From: Scandinavium sp036271055
Lineage (GTDB): Bacteria > Pseudomonadota > Gammaproteobacteria > Enterobacterales > Enterobacteriaceae
Reading direction: 5' to 3'
DNA: 64,000 nt
NCBI RefSeq assembly: GCF_036271055.1
Contig: NZ_DATBBJ010000063.1
Coordinates: forward strand, 163,958 to 227,957
Under the pieces are notes generated by a model, which saw nothing but the letters and a program-made list of their open reading frames with translations, made no database searches and was not told the DNA's origin. Positions 18,624 through 26,840 of this stretch are shown one piece after another. Position 1 is the stretch's first letter. Each line of letters starts with the position of its first letter. Made by a program: the position numbers and the translations under genes.

Positions 18624-20024
18624 TTAAGACTGAACATGGCGCACGCGCAAATCGGTGGCGATACGCGACATCATAGGGTTATTGAGTTTGCAGGTGCGAA
18701 GGGTGAAGGCCAACAGCAGGTGGAATACCGCAGGCAGCAGTGTTTCCATCGCGGTCATGCCGTGCAGCGAAGCGGCGGTTTGATTCCCCGTACCGGGCTG
18801 GTAGGCCACAAAGATAAACACCAGGCTGATGATCCCGGCACTGGACGCCCAGGCGAGCTTGATGCAAAACAGGTTGAAGGCGAAGTTCATGCCCGACGAG
18901 CGCACGCCGGTTTTCCATTCGCCGTAATCGTCGGCGAAGGCCATCAGCCCAAAGTGCAACGGCAAAGTGAAGCCAAGGATAATGCCGTTGCCGAGGATTA
19001 CGACCAGCCACAATGTTTGCCACGCAGGACCGACAGGCAGGAACCACATCGCGACGGCCAGTGCTGCCAAAATCAGGTTGGTGTAGTAGTAAAGTTTGAC
19101 GGTATCGGCGCGTTTGGTCAGCGGATTGACGAGGATCGACCCAATAATGGAGGCAAACGTGACCATAGTGAAGAACAGCGAGATGTAGGCTGTACTGCCT
19201 TGCAACACGTAAGTGAGGAAGTACATGTAGCCGCCGCCACGGATGTTGAACATGTTGATCAGCAGGAAAGACATCACCAGCATCAACAGCAGTTGGTCGT
19301 TTTTACGCAGTCCGGCGATGTGCTCACGCAGGGTAAATTTGCCCATGGTGTCGAGTGGTACGCGCTCGCGAACCCAGAAGAAACAACACAGGAACATCAC
19401 CACTGCCACGGCACACAGAATGCCGACGCCCATTTGATAGCCGTGCGCGACATCGCCTTTACCGAGCGAAGAAACCAGCCATGGCAATCCGACGGAAACC
19501 AAAAAGCCCGCTACACCGCACAACACGAAGCGCCAGGATTGACAGGCCAGCACTTCGGTATGGCGCGTGGTCATGGTGTTGATCAGCGCACAGTAAGGCA
19601 CGTTGATGGCGGTGTAGCTAACCGACAACAGCAGATAAGTGCCGAACGCCCAAACAATTTTCATGTTCATGCTGACGTCGGGCACGGTGAAAGTTAGCAC
19701 GCCGATGATGCCAATCGGCACTGCAATCCAGAGTTGCCACGGGCGAAAGCGCCCCCAGCGGCTTTGTGTACGGTCAGCAATCACGCCCATTATCGGGTCG
19801 GAAATCGCATCAAATACGCGTAACGCAATGAACAGTGTGCCGACCAGCGCCGGGGTCAGGCCAAAGACATCGGTATAGAAAAAGGTCAGGAAATTCATGA
19901 TAAGACAGGTGATAACGGTGCCACCGGCATCGCCCAGTCCGTAACCGATTTTTTCCCGCAGCGACAACGCGTCGTTGGCGGTCTGTTGCGCGAGATCGGT
20001 CTGTGTAATCGGAGCAGAAGTCAT
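18624..20024 (-). CDS. GPH-family glycoside/pentoside:cation symporter
   Basis: Inner-membrane sugar symporter of 466 residues with about 12 membrane segments. The family's early signature is present in REKIGYGLGDAGG (~24) and FDAISDPIMGVIADRTQSRWGRFRPW (split here only by description; ~72-97). The start at 20024 (MTSAPITQTD) follows GAGGAGTTTTCA; the longer upstream frame runs through the promoter. Adjacent to the GH127 enzyme and divergent from an AraC regulator, so it probably imports an L-arabinose-containing oligosaccharide or glycoside. Substrate inferred from context. Confidence 0.88.
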   Translation of the reverse strand: MTSAPITQTDLAQQTANDALSLREKIGYGLGDAGGTVITCLIMNFLTFFYTDVFGLTPALVGTLFIALRVFDAISDPIMGVIADRTQSRWGRFRPWQLWIAVPIGIIGVLTFTVPDVSMNMKIVWAFGTYLLLSVSYTAINVPYCALINTMTTRHTEVLACQSWRFVLCGVAGFLVSVGLPWLVSSLGKGDVAHGYQMGVGILCAVAVVMFLCCFFWVRERVPLDTMGKFTLREHIAGLRKNDQLLLMLVMSFLLINMFNIRGGGYMYFLTYVLQGSTAYISLFFTMVTFASIIGSILVNPLTKRADTVKLYYYTNLILAALAVAMWFLPVGPAWQTLWLVVILGNGIILGFTLPLHFGLMAFADDYGEWKTGVRSSGMNFAFNLFCIKLAWASSAGIISLVFIFVAYQPGTGNQTAASLHGMTAMETLLPAVFHLLLAFTLRTCKLNNPMMSRIATDLRVRHVQS

Positions 20025-20273
20025 TGAAAACTCCTCACGTAGGTCAGAGTGCGTGACCCGCTTTAAGGCGGGCTTATTGTGTGATGTGTAAAGCACCTGA
20101 TTAATTTTGCCTGGAAAGCGCAGACCAACAAGGGAAGAGGAAAGTATAAAAAGGTGACAATTCCGACCTGATGCACAAAGTGTGATCATGATCCGGTGAA
20201 AATGGTACTTATGATTAATAATCAAAGAGAAAGAGTGAGTTTTTTGAACTAAAAAGCGAGATGTTGAATATCC
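20025..20273. promoter_or_regulatory. divergent promoter region of the arabinoside operon
   Basis: A 249-bp region between the symporter and the AraC regulator. It contains a half-good CRP match, TGTGATCATGATCC, near 20180. Both promoters and the AraC-type operator are expected here. I could not define the operator half-sites. Confidence 0.4.
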
Positions 20274-21095
20274 ATGCTCGAATTATCCATAGCATTTCCG
20301 ATTCACGTGCAAAACGGCGGGTTGTTTATTTCACGCGGTATGGGCAGCCATCCGGCGCGAAAACTGAGTTCATGGGAGCTGGTTTTTGTGGAGCAGGGCA
20401 CGCTCAGTATTCGCGAAGAAGGGCGACTTTTTACCGTTCAGGCGGGAGAAAGTTTGCTGTTGCGTCCGGGGCTACAACATGTGGGCGAAGGGGCCTTTCC
20501 GGCGGATCTGAAATTTTACTGGCTGCACTTTGACTGGCTGGATGAGGCAACGCATTCAGCTTTGCGTCGCACGCTGCTGAGCATTCCTCAACACACAAGC
20601 GTCAGCAGCCCGCAGTACATCATCTCGCTTTTTCGTCAGTTCCTGAGCGAGCAGGAAAACGTGCACCGCAGCCTCGCGCTGGAGTGTATTTTGTTGCTCA
20701 TCTTGCAGCAATTATCCGCGGCGAGTTTGCAGGAGAACCCCAGCGACAGCCCAGGCGTCGCGCTGGCGTACCGGGCACAGCAAGCGATTCGCACCCAATA
20801 TCACCTACCGCTTTCTACGTCACATCTGGCAAAAGAACTGCATTGCAACGCGGATTACCTTGGTCGTGTCTATCGGCGTACGTTCCGCATAACCCTAACC
20901 GAAGCGCTCCACCGACAGCGGGTTATGGCGGCGGAAAAACTGTTGATCAGCGATTCGCTGTCACTGAAAGAGGTCGCCAGCCAGTGCGGGTTTAGTGACA
21001 CCGGCTATTTTCGACAGATTTTCCGCAAGCACACGGGTTTAACCCCGGCAGCGTGGAAGCGACGCTACTGCAAAGAGCATATTAATTCGGGTTAA
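20274..21095 (+). CDS. AraC-family activator of the arabinoside operon
   Basis: Regulator of 273 residues. The N-terminal cupin ligand-binding domain (~15-110) shows MGSHPARKLSSWELVFVEQG and GESLLLRPGLQHVG. The C-terminal tandem helix-turn-helix domain (~170-268) contains LAKELHCNADYLGRVYRR and the family signature VASQCGFSDTGYFRQIFRK. It is divergent from the symporter-GH127 operon and most likely activates it in response to a sugar. Ligand identity is inferred only from the neighbours. Confidence 0.9.
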   Translation: MLELSIAFPIHVQNGGLFISRGMGSHPARKLSSWELVFVEQGTLSIREEGRLFTVQAGESLLLRPGLQHVGEGAFPADLKFYWLHFDWLDEATHSALRRTLLSIPQHTSVSSPQYIISLFRQFLSEQENVHRSLALECILLLILQQLSAASLQENPSDSPGVALAYRAQQAIRTQYHLPLSTSHLAKELHCNADYLGRVYRRTFRITLTEALHRQRVMAAEKLLISDSLSLKEVASQCGFSDTGYFRQIFRKHTGLTPAAWKRRYCKEHINSG

Positions 21096-21099
21096 GCCT

Positions 21100-21576
21100 T
21101 CAGTCGGTTATCGCACAATAGAGCGCGGGTGTGCCGTCATAAAGGAACAGGTATCCCGCCTTGTTTTTACGAATAACCTGGAGGCGGATCCCTCGTTCAC
21201 GCGAGCTAAAGAAATCAGGCGTGTGAGCAAACGCAGGCGGCGAAGTTTTAGGCAGCCGATTGGTATCATTTGAAACCATCACCAATGAATCGCCGTCTCG
21301 CCAGAAAGTAAAGCTTACTTTATTACTTGTCTGGATTTGCTGACCCTTTAACGGGGTATATTTTCCTCTGGTTTCGACATGCCCCGTTTTACCATCAAAG
21401 CGGAAGTGCATAATAATATCGTCATTGCCATAAGCATCGATCATCGTCAGTTGACTATCACAAGCAAAATGCGTTTCTTTCCATGAGGTCAATCCGGCAT
21501 AAGCTAAACACAGCACACCAGTCATAAATGGAATGAGGAAAAGCCAAAGCCGTTTATTTATTTTCATCTTCATCAT
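21100..21576 (-). CDS. FidL-like membrane protein
   Basis: A 158-residue protein with one N-terminal membrane helix (~9-28) and a periplasmic remainder containing SWKETHFACDSQL and a terminal Cys (ALYCAITD). Length, topology and position after a MarT-like regulator fit the FidL family of Salmonella SPI-3. Function is not established. Its start overlaps the end of the MarT-like gene by 23 bp. Three closely spaced ATGs (21576, 21573, 21567) are possible; the last has better spacing from AAGG. Confidence 0.7.
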   Translation of the reverse strand: MMKMKINKRLWLFLIPFMTGVLCLAYAGLTSWKETHFACDSQLTMIDAYGNDDIIMHFRFDGKTGHVETRGKYTPLKGQQIQTSNKVSFTFWRDGDSLVMVSNDTNRLPKTSPPAFAHTPDFFSSRERGIRLQVIRKNKAGYLFLYDGTPALYCAITD

Positions 21577-22351
21577 CCTTAAATATGATGGCGCGACACT
21601 TCACGCTTTCCTGCTCGAGAGGCTGATTGCAAATCATCAAGGTGGAACCATATTGCAGGCGATTTATCGTGAGATAAGCCGTATGTTTTTTGGCGCAGTC
21701 GATGGGGTGCCTCAGGCGTAACTCATTGAAGACTTCCTGACTGTATTCTTCTCCTGACCAGGAGGAGTACAGCGTGCATTTTTCAACGTTTCCAGCAGAA
21801 AAATATTCAGGAGAAAGGGGGAGCGATGTCTGATTTAGCCAATAAAAAAGGCTTCCTGCCATAGCGACAGTGATAAGGCCACTCAGTACGGCAGCGTATG
21901 CGTATTTATTACGCGAAACGTTATCCGTCGCTGTCGTCGTTGCTACGGGTTCTATTACCGGGGGAATAACTTCCGTAATCGGGGCCGCGGGTGGGCTAAT
22001 AAACTCATCTATTTGTCCGCTTTGAACCGTGGCGTTGCACTGAAAACCCTGTTTCGGCAACGTACGGATAATATCCTCTTCCAGCCCCACCGCTTTCAGG
22101 CCCTTGCGAATTGACGCAATGCTTTGGTACAGCGTGTTGGTCGAAACAATTACGCCTTTTCTCTCCCAGACTTGCTCGAAAAGCATCTTTTGCGTGACGG
22201 GCTGCTGCGCGTGACTCAGCAAAATGTGAAGGCACTCTGAAGCAGGTCCGTGCAGCGTTACTTTTCCCGATGGATAGCTATTCCGATGAACCAGACTGCA
22301 ATTTTCCGGGCTAAATAAAATTATCTCATTGATAAGGTATGCATTTTTCAT
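21554..22351 (-). CDS. MarT/CadC-like membrane-bound winged-helix regulator
   Basis: A 265-residue ToxR-type protein. The N-terminal OmpR-like winged helix (~1-105) includes HILLSHAQQPVTQKMLFEQVW and NTLYQSIASIRKGL. A Pro/Thr-rich linker follows, then one membrane helix (~151-172) and a periplasmic tail with two Cys residues typical of redox or signal sensing. It is translationally coupled to the FidL-like gene, as marT-fidL are in Salmonella. It probably activates a nearby or distant envelope or adhesion gene; target unknown. Confidence 0.8.
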   Translation of the reverse strand: MKNAYLINEIILFSPENCSLVHRNSYPSGKVTLHGPASECLHILLSHAQQPVTQKMLFEQVWERKGVIVSTNTLYQSIASIRKGLKAVGLEEDIIRTLPKQGFQCNATVQSGQIDEFISPPAAPITEVIPPVIEPVATTTATDNVSRNKYAYAAVLSGLITVAMAGSLFYWLNQTSLPLSPEYFSAGNVEKCTLYSSWSGEEYSQEVFNELRLRHPIDCAKKHTAYLTINRLQYGSTLMICNQPLEQESVKCRAIIFKDDEDENK

Positions 22352-22846
22352 GTTTTTTACAGCGCCAGAATGTGCAGATTAGGGGTATGAATTCTCACTA
22401 CAAGATCCTGAATCAGGAGAGATCAGGTAACTTCACTCCTCTTTTGTGAGGTCGATCACCTATGATGAGCCTCGTTGAAACCTCTCGCCTCACCAGGGAA
22501 CGCGGTTATCAACAGTATAGTGCCGAGCCAGTATGACAGCGGAGGCATGCAGAATAAATTCCTGCAATCGAGAATTAATATGTTGTTTTATGTTGAGCTA
22601 TTAACGTATCGCAACTTGAGAACATTCTTAACCTGTTAAAGGTGATGGGCGTGGAGTTTTATTCTGCCAGTATGGTTTTGTGTGCTTTTTTATGTGTGAT
22701 TATGGCTTTTTTTATAGCGTAATGTTCATGCTCGTACGGATATTGAAAGTCTCTTTGATTGATTTATATTAGACCGCACAAACTGTAATGAAATAGTTTA
22801 GATGATGTGCCGGTGCTCGATGGCCTTTAACGTCTTGTAGGTTGTA
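22352..22846. other. 495-bp AT-rich intergenic region without a recognised gene
   Basis: Lies between the divergent MarT-like and winged-helix genes. It is strongly AT-rich from about 22550 on. I see no convincing open frame, RNA gene or repeat. It should contain both promoters and possibly the regulators' binding sites. Confidence 0.5.
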
Positions 22847-23248
22847 ATGATGGACTATCAGTTACATGGTTTCCTTATTGGGAAAGAGATCCACTTTGAT
22901 ATTGAGAATCAAAGGTTGTATCGCTTACCGTCACGGCATGCTGATAAAAGTATTGTATTTGTGACCATTGGTTTAAATAAAACCATGCTTGAACTGTTTC
23001 TTTACTTAATGATCCATGCCCGCGAACGGGCGGTCAGTAAAGACGAATTAATAAGAAAAGTGTGGGAAGAAAATGATTTAAGTTGTTCTTCCCAGCGCTT
23101 ATGGCAGGTATTGCATAACCTGAATAAAAAACTGGAAATGCTCGGCTTACCTGTCGATTTTATCAGTAATACCCGAAACGACGGTTATCGTATAACCGAC
23201 GACACGATTCGCCCTGTTTACTATAAAGAAAACGAACCGGCGATTTAA
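22847..23248 (+). CDS. soluble winged-helix DNA-binding protein
   Basis: A 133-residue protein consisting almost only of an OmpR/ToxR-type winged-helix domain: LFLYLMIHARERAVSKDELI, then the recognition region SSQRLWQVLHNLNKKL, and the wing ISNTRNDGYRI. It has no membrane helix or receiver domain, so it resembles a CadC/MarT-type regulator reduced to its DNA-binding half. The context (MarT/FidL on one side, a chemoreceptor on the other) suggests a local regulatory cluster. Target unknown. Confidence 0.75.
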   Translation: MMDYQLHGFLIGKEIHFDIENQRLYRLPSRHADKSIVFVTIGLNKTMLELFLYLMIHARERAVSKDELIRKVWEENDLSCSSQRLWQVLHNLNKKLEMLGLPVDFISNTRNDGYRITDDTIRPVYYKENEPAI

Positions 23249-23302
23249 GTGAAATAAATTGAGAGATTGCGTTGGGAGAGTGATGTCTTCCTGCACGCTT
23301 TT

Positions 23303-23334
23303 CCCTGGATAGGCCCTATCCGGGGAATTTTTTT
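23303..23334 (+). terminator. terminator after the winged-helix gene
   Basis: CCCTGGATAGG and CCTATCCGGGG form a GC-rich hairpin followed by a run of seven T (GAATTTTTTTA). It separates the winged-helix gene from the chemoreceptor gene, which therefore should have its own promoter. Confidence 0.85.
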
Positions 23335-23444
23335 ATTCTTTTTTTGTTGTTTTAGTTTTCGTAAAAAAGCCAAGGGATTGGCACATCGCAACTCGCATTG
23401 TTATGTGAGTTGAGTCTGTTTATAAAACTGAATCAGGTGATTCT

Positions 23445-25376
23445 ATGAATATCTCATCCTATTTTTTAAATCTCAAAACCGGCAGCAAGCTCACGCTGGG
23501 GTTTATGGTCGTCATCATTATGATGATTGCTATTCTGCTGACCAGCATTTTAGGCTTGAAAAATATTCAGGAAAAAGTCCTCAAAGGATCGATTAACGTT
23601 GAGTTGATTAACGATCTTTTTGATGCCCGTCTAAGCCGTACCAGCTACCAGTACACGGGAGATCTGACGTACCTGAAGAAAAATACCGAAGCCATCAATA
23701 AAATGGTGGCTATCCTGGAAGAGCTGAAAAATTTCAGTTGGTCTGAGGACGGTAGCCAGCTTCTGTTGCGTACGGAGAATGCGGTAAACAACTACATTGC
23801 TGAACGTGCGCCGTTTAATCTGGCAATGAAGAAAAAAATTGAAGCCGAGCAATTACTTGATTCGGCTGTGATCTGTGATGACTCACGCATCATTGCTGCT
23901 CTTAGCCTTAATGACTCGCTCTCTATTGAACAAAAATACCAGGCCGCTCAACTGGCTTTCATCTTTAATGATATAGATTCGCGGCTGACAGATTACAAGC
24001 TAAAACCTGTATCAGCCACACTCGCAGCGATGAAAGAAAAGCTGCAGGAAGGCATTAGTCATGCGCAGTCGATGCAGTCCTGGCTGCCAGAAAAAGAACG
24101 TGCCATTACGGTGACCGCGATGGCGGCATTCAATCAATATCTTGATGCGCTTGAACCCTATCAGCAGGCCTGGGCGCAGTTGGGCGTGGCTTCCGATAAA
24201 TTATTCGCGCGAGCCAATGAACTGACAGATTCTATCAATGCGCTCCATACCCAACAGGAGCGGATGATTGAGCACATCGTGCATCAGGTGCAATGGTCAA
24301 TGCAGGTTGTGGCCGCGCTCGGTATTTTCATCGGGGTGGTACTCGCTTATTTCATTACCCGTGCGATCACGCGGCCCTTACTCGAAACGCTGAATCTGGC
24401 TCAACGGATTGCCGATGGCGATCTGACCCATTCTATTGAGAGTCAGCGTCGGGATGAGCTGGGTAAATTGATGCAGGCGATGGCGCTGATGAATGGCAAC
24501 CTGAAAAGCATCATTCACGATGTCCGCGATGGTGTCGCCAACGTCACGCACTCTTCGACGGAGATAGCGCGGGGCAACATTGACCTTTCGTCGCGCACAG
24601 AACAACAAGCGGCGGCGGTGGTTGAGACTGCAGCCAGCATGGAAGAACTCACTTCTACTGTGGCGCTCAACGCGGAAAATGCGACGCACGCCCGAACGCT
24701 GTCAGAAGAGGCGGCGGAAAAAGCCAGTCAGGGCTGCGAAGTATCACGTGCTGTGGTGGAGACAATGCGCTCTGTGCAAAACAGTGCGCACCGGATTTCT
24801 GAAATCACGACCGTCATTAACGGGATCGCTTTCCAGACCAATATTCTGGCGCTGAACGCAGCCGTAGAAGCGGCACGAGCGGGAGAGCAGGGTAAAGGCT
24901 TTGCGGTGGTGGCGGGTGAAGTGCGTAATCTCGCCCAGCGCAGCGCCCAGTCGGCGAAAGAAATTGAAACGCTGATCAAGGAGTCGGTTGGCATTGTTGA
25001 TACTGGCTTTAAGCTGGTCGAACAGGCGGGTACTGCGATGGCGGATATCGAAACGTCCGTCGGTCAGGTGCGCGATATCATGAATGAAATTGCGTCGGCG
25101 ACCGATGAACAGAGCCGTGGCATTTCGCAAATAGCTCAGGCGATGGCAGAAATGGACACCACCACGCAGCAGAATGCCGCGTTGGTGGTGGAGTCTTCTT
25201 CCGCAGCCAGCAGTCTGGAAGAACAGGCGCTGAAACTGGAAGAAGCGGTTTCCGTTTTCCGGATCTCTAACGAACCGATGGCGAAATCACGTCGTAACAC
25301 GGCGAGTCAAACCGCGAACCCGGCAAAACAGAAAGCAAAAAGCAGCAGTGATCCGGACAACTGGACCACGTTCTGA
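23445..25376 (+). CDS. methyl-accepting chemotaxis protein
   Basis: Transmembrane chemoreceptor of 643 residues. It has TM1 (~17-38), an unusually long helical periplasmic sensing region (~39-285), TM2 (~287-307), a HAMP domain and a cytoplasmic signalling domain. Its hairpin tip reads GIAFQTNILALNAAVEAARA (~457-476), the CheA/CheW-binding consensus. The C-terminus ends NWTTF, close to the NWETF tether that binds CheR and CheB, so it is likely a high-abundance-type receptor. CAGGTGA precedes the ATG. Ligand unknown. This gene is not at the matching E. coli locus. Confidence 0.93.
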   Translation: MNISSYFLNLKTGSKLTLGFMVVIIMMIAILLTSILGLKNIQEKVLKGSINVELINDLFDARLSRTSYQYTGDLTYLKKNTEAINKMVAILEELKNFSWSEDGSQLLLRTENAVNNYIAERAPFNLAMKKKIEAEQLLDSAVICDDSRIIAALSLNDSLSIEQKYQAAQLAFIFNDIDSRLTDYKLKPVSATLAAMKEKLQEGISHAQSMQSWLPEKERAITVTAMAAFNQYLDALEPYQQAWAQLGVASDKLFARANELTDSINALHTQQERMIEHIVHQVQWSMQVVAALGIFIGVVLAYFITRAITRPLLETLNLAQRIADGDLTHSIESQRRDELGKLMQAMALMNGNLKSIIHDVRDGVANVTHSSTEIARGNIDLSSRTEQQAAAVVETAASMEELTSTVALNAENATHARTLSEEAAEKASQGCEVSRAVVETMRSVQNSAHRISEITTVINGIAFQTNILALNAAVEAARAGEQGKGFAVVAGEVRNLAQRSAQSAKEIETLIKESVGIVDTGFKLVEQAGTAMADIETSVGQVRDIMNEIASATDEQSRGISQIAQAMAEMDTTTQQNAALVVESSSAASSLEEQALKLEEAVSVFRISNEPMAKSRRNTASQTANPAKQKAKSSSDPDNWTTF

Positions 25377-25396
25377 CCTTAGGCATTGTGCAAAGC

Positions 25397-25418
25397 GGGC
25401 TCTTTAATTTCAGAGCCC
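25397..25418. terminator. bidirectional terminator between the chemoreceptor and avtA
   Basis: GGGCTCT and AGAGCCC form a 7-bp stem with an AT-rich loop between convergent genes. Short T/A stretches flank it on both sides. Confidence 0.7.
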
Positions 25419-25425
25419 TTAATAT

Positions 25426-26682
25426 TTAACATCCGCTTTCAAGCCAGGCTTTTTCTATTTCCTCGGCAAGAATTTTGACCCCTGCTTCGATTTTCTCCGG
25501 CTCCGGGACATAGTTCATACGCATACACTGATGCGTGTGAGGCCACGGTTTATCAAGGCCGGGGAAGAAGAAGTCACCCGGCACCATCAACACGCCGCGT
25601 TTTTTCAGGCGCTGATAGAGAATTTCGGTGGTGATGGGTAAATCCTTAAACCACAGCCACAGGAAAATAGCCCCTTCTGGCTTATGAATCAGGCAACGCT
25701 CTTCCGGTAAGTAGCGGCGAATTATCGCGATGGTTTCCTGCACGCGTTGATAATAGAACGGCTTGATAACCGTTTCAGACAGGCGCAGTAAATCATTACG
25801 CTTAATCATTTCGCACATCATCGCCGGGCCAATCCCGCCAGGGGAAAGGCTGATTATGCCGTTCATATTACTGATAGCGCTGATAATTTTCTCATTGGCG
25901 ATAATAATGCCACAGCGGCTGCCGGGAAGGCCGAGCTTAGACAGGCTCATGCACAAGACAATATTTGGATTCCACAGCGGACGCGCTTCGCTAAAAATAA
26001 TGCCCGGGAACGGTACGCCGTAAGCATTATCAATAACCAACGGAATGCCGTGCTGATTCGCCAGCACGTCGAGCTTCATTAATTCTTCGTCGGTGATCAC
26101 GTTGCCCGTCGGGTTGGTCGGACGGGAAACGCAGATCATCCCGGTTTCTTCGGTTACCCGCAGATGTTCAAAATCGACGTGATACTTGAACTGGCCTTCT
26201 GGCAGCAACTCAATGTTCGGACGCGCGGAAACAAACAGATCATCTTCCAGGCCAGAATCGGCATAACCGATGTATTCCGGCGTCAGTGGGAACAGGACTT
26301 TGCGTGTAGTGCCATCGGCCCGACGACCCGCGAACAGATTGAACAAGTAGAAAAACGCGCTTTGGCTGCCATTCGTCAGTGCAATGTTCTGTGGTCCGAT
26401 ATCCCAGCCAAGCTCGTCACGCAGCATATCAGCCAGTGCCGTCAGCAGCTCGGATTTGCCCTGTGGGCCGTCGTAATTACACAGCGCCTCAGTGGCTTTC
26501 CCGCTTTCCAGCATATCCGCTAGCAGCTTATTGAAATAATCATTCATCTGCGGGATTTGCGCCGGGTTACCGCCGCCAAGCATGATGGCGCCTGGCGTGC
26601 GCAGGCCATCGTTAAGATCTTCCATCAGGCGGGTGATGCCGGAATGACGGGTGAATTTATCGCCGAACAGTGAAAAAGTCAT
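25426..26682 (-). CDS. avtA: valine-pyruvate aminotransferase
   Basis: Class I/II PLP aminotransferase of 418 residues (E. coli AvtA, 417) that makes valine from 2-oxoisovalerate with alanine as donor. Visible motifs: the substrate-binding NPTGNVITDEEL (~192), VIDNAYGVPFPG (~216) and the PLP lysine in CMSLSKLGLPGSRCG (~248). The N-terminus MTFSLFGDKFTRHSGIT is almost identical to that of E. coli. It is monocistronic and lies before malS as in E. coli. Confidence 0.97.
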   Translation of the reverse strand: MTFSLFGDKFTRHSGITRLMEDLNDGLRTPGAIMLGGGNPAQIPQMNDYFNKLLADMLESGKATEALCNYDGPQGKSELLTALADMLRDELGWDIGPQNIALTNGSQSAFFYLFNLFAGRRADGTTRKVLFPLTPEYIGYADSGLEDDLFVSARPNIELLPEGQFKYHVDFEHLRVTEETGMICVSRPTNPTGNVITDEELMKLDVLANQHGIPLVIDNAYGVPFPGIIFSEARPLWNPNIVLCMSLSKLGLPGSRCGIIIANEKIISAISNMNGIISLSPGGIGPAMMCEMIKRNDLLRLSETVIKPFYYQRVQETIAIIRRYLPEERCLIHKPEGAIFLWLWFKDLPITTEILYQRLKKRGVLMVPGDFFFPGLDKPWPHTHQCMRMNYVPEPEKIEAGVKILAEEIEKAWLESGC

Positions 26683-26840
26683 ATGCAGGTGTTCTGTAGC
26701 TCTTCTGGGTAGGGGCTAACCATAACCTCTGCGCCAGCGAGGTGCAAACCAGTGAATGATTTTGTCTTTGGCTATTTATCCTGTTTATATTTTGTAAGGC
26801 AGTTTTTCACTCTTCTGAGGCTGTAAAGGCATAGCATTTG

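Noticed and set aside
18573..19697. 374-codon plus-strand frame opposite the GPH symporter
   Set aside because: Shadow of the symporter gene, dominated by Gln, His and Glu; no start signal.
23330..23445. Sigma-54 or sigma-28 promoter before the chemoreceptor
   Set aside because: A TTGGCAC element is present near 23380, but the GG-N10-GC spacing of sigma-54 promoters fails, and no TAAA-N15-GCCGATAA sigma-28 match was found.
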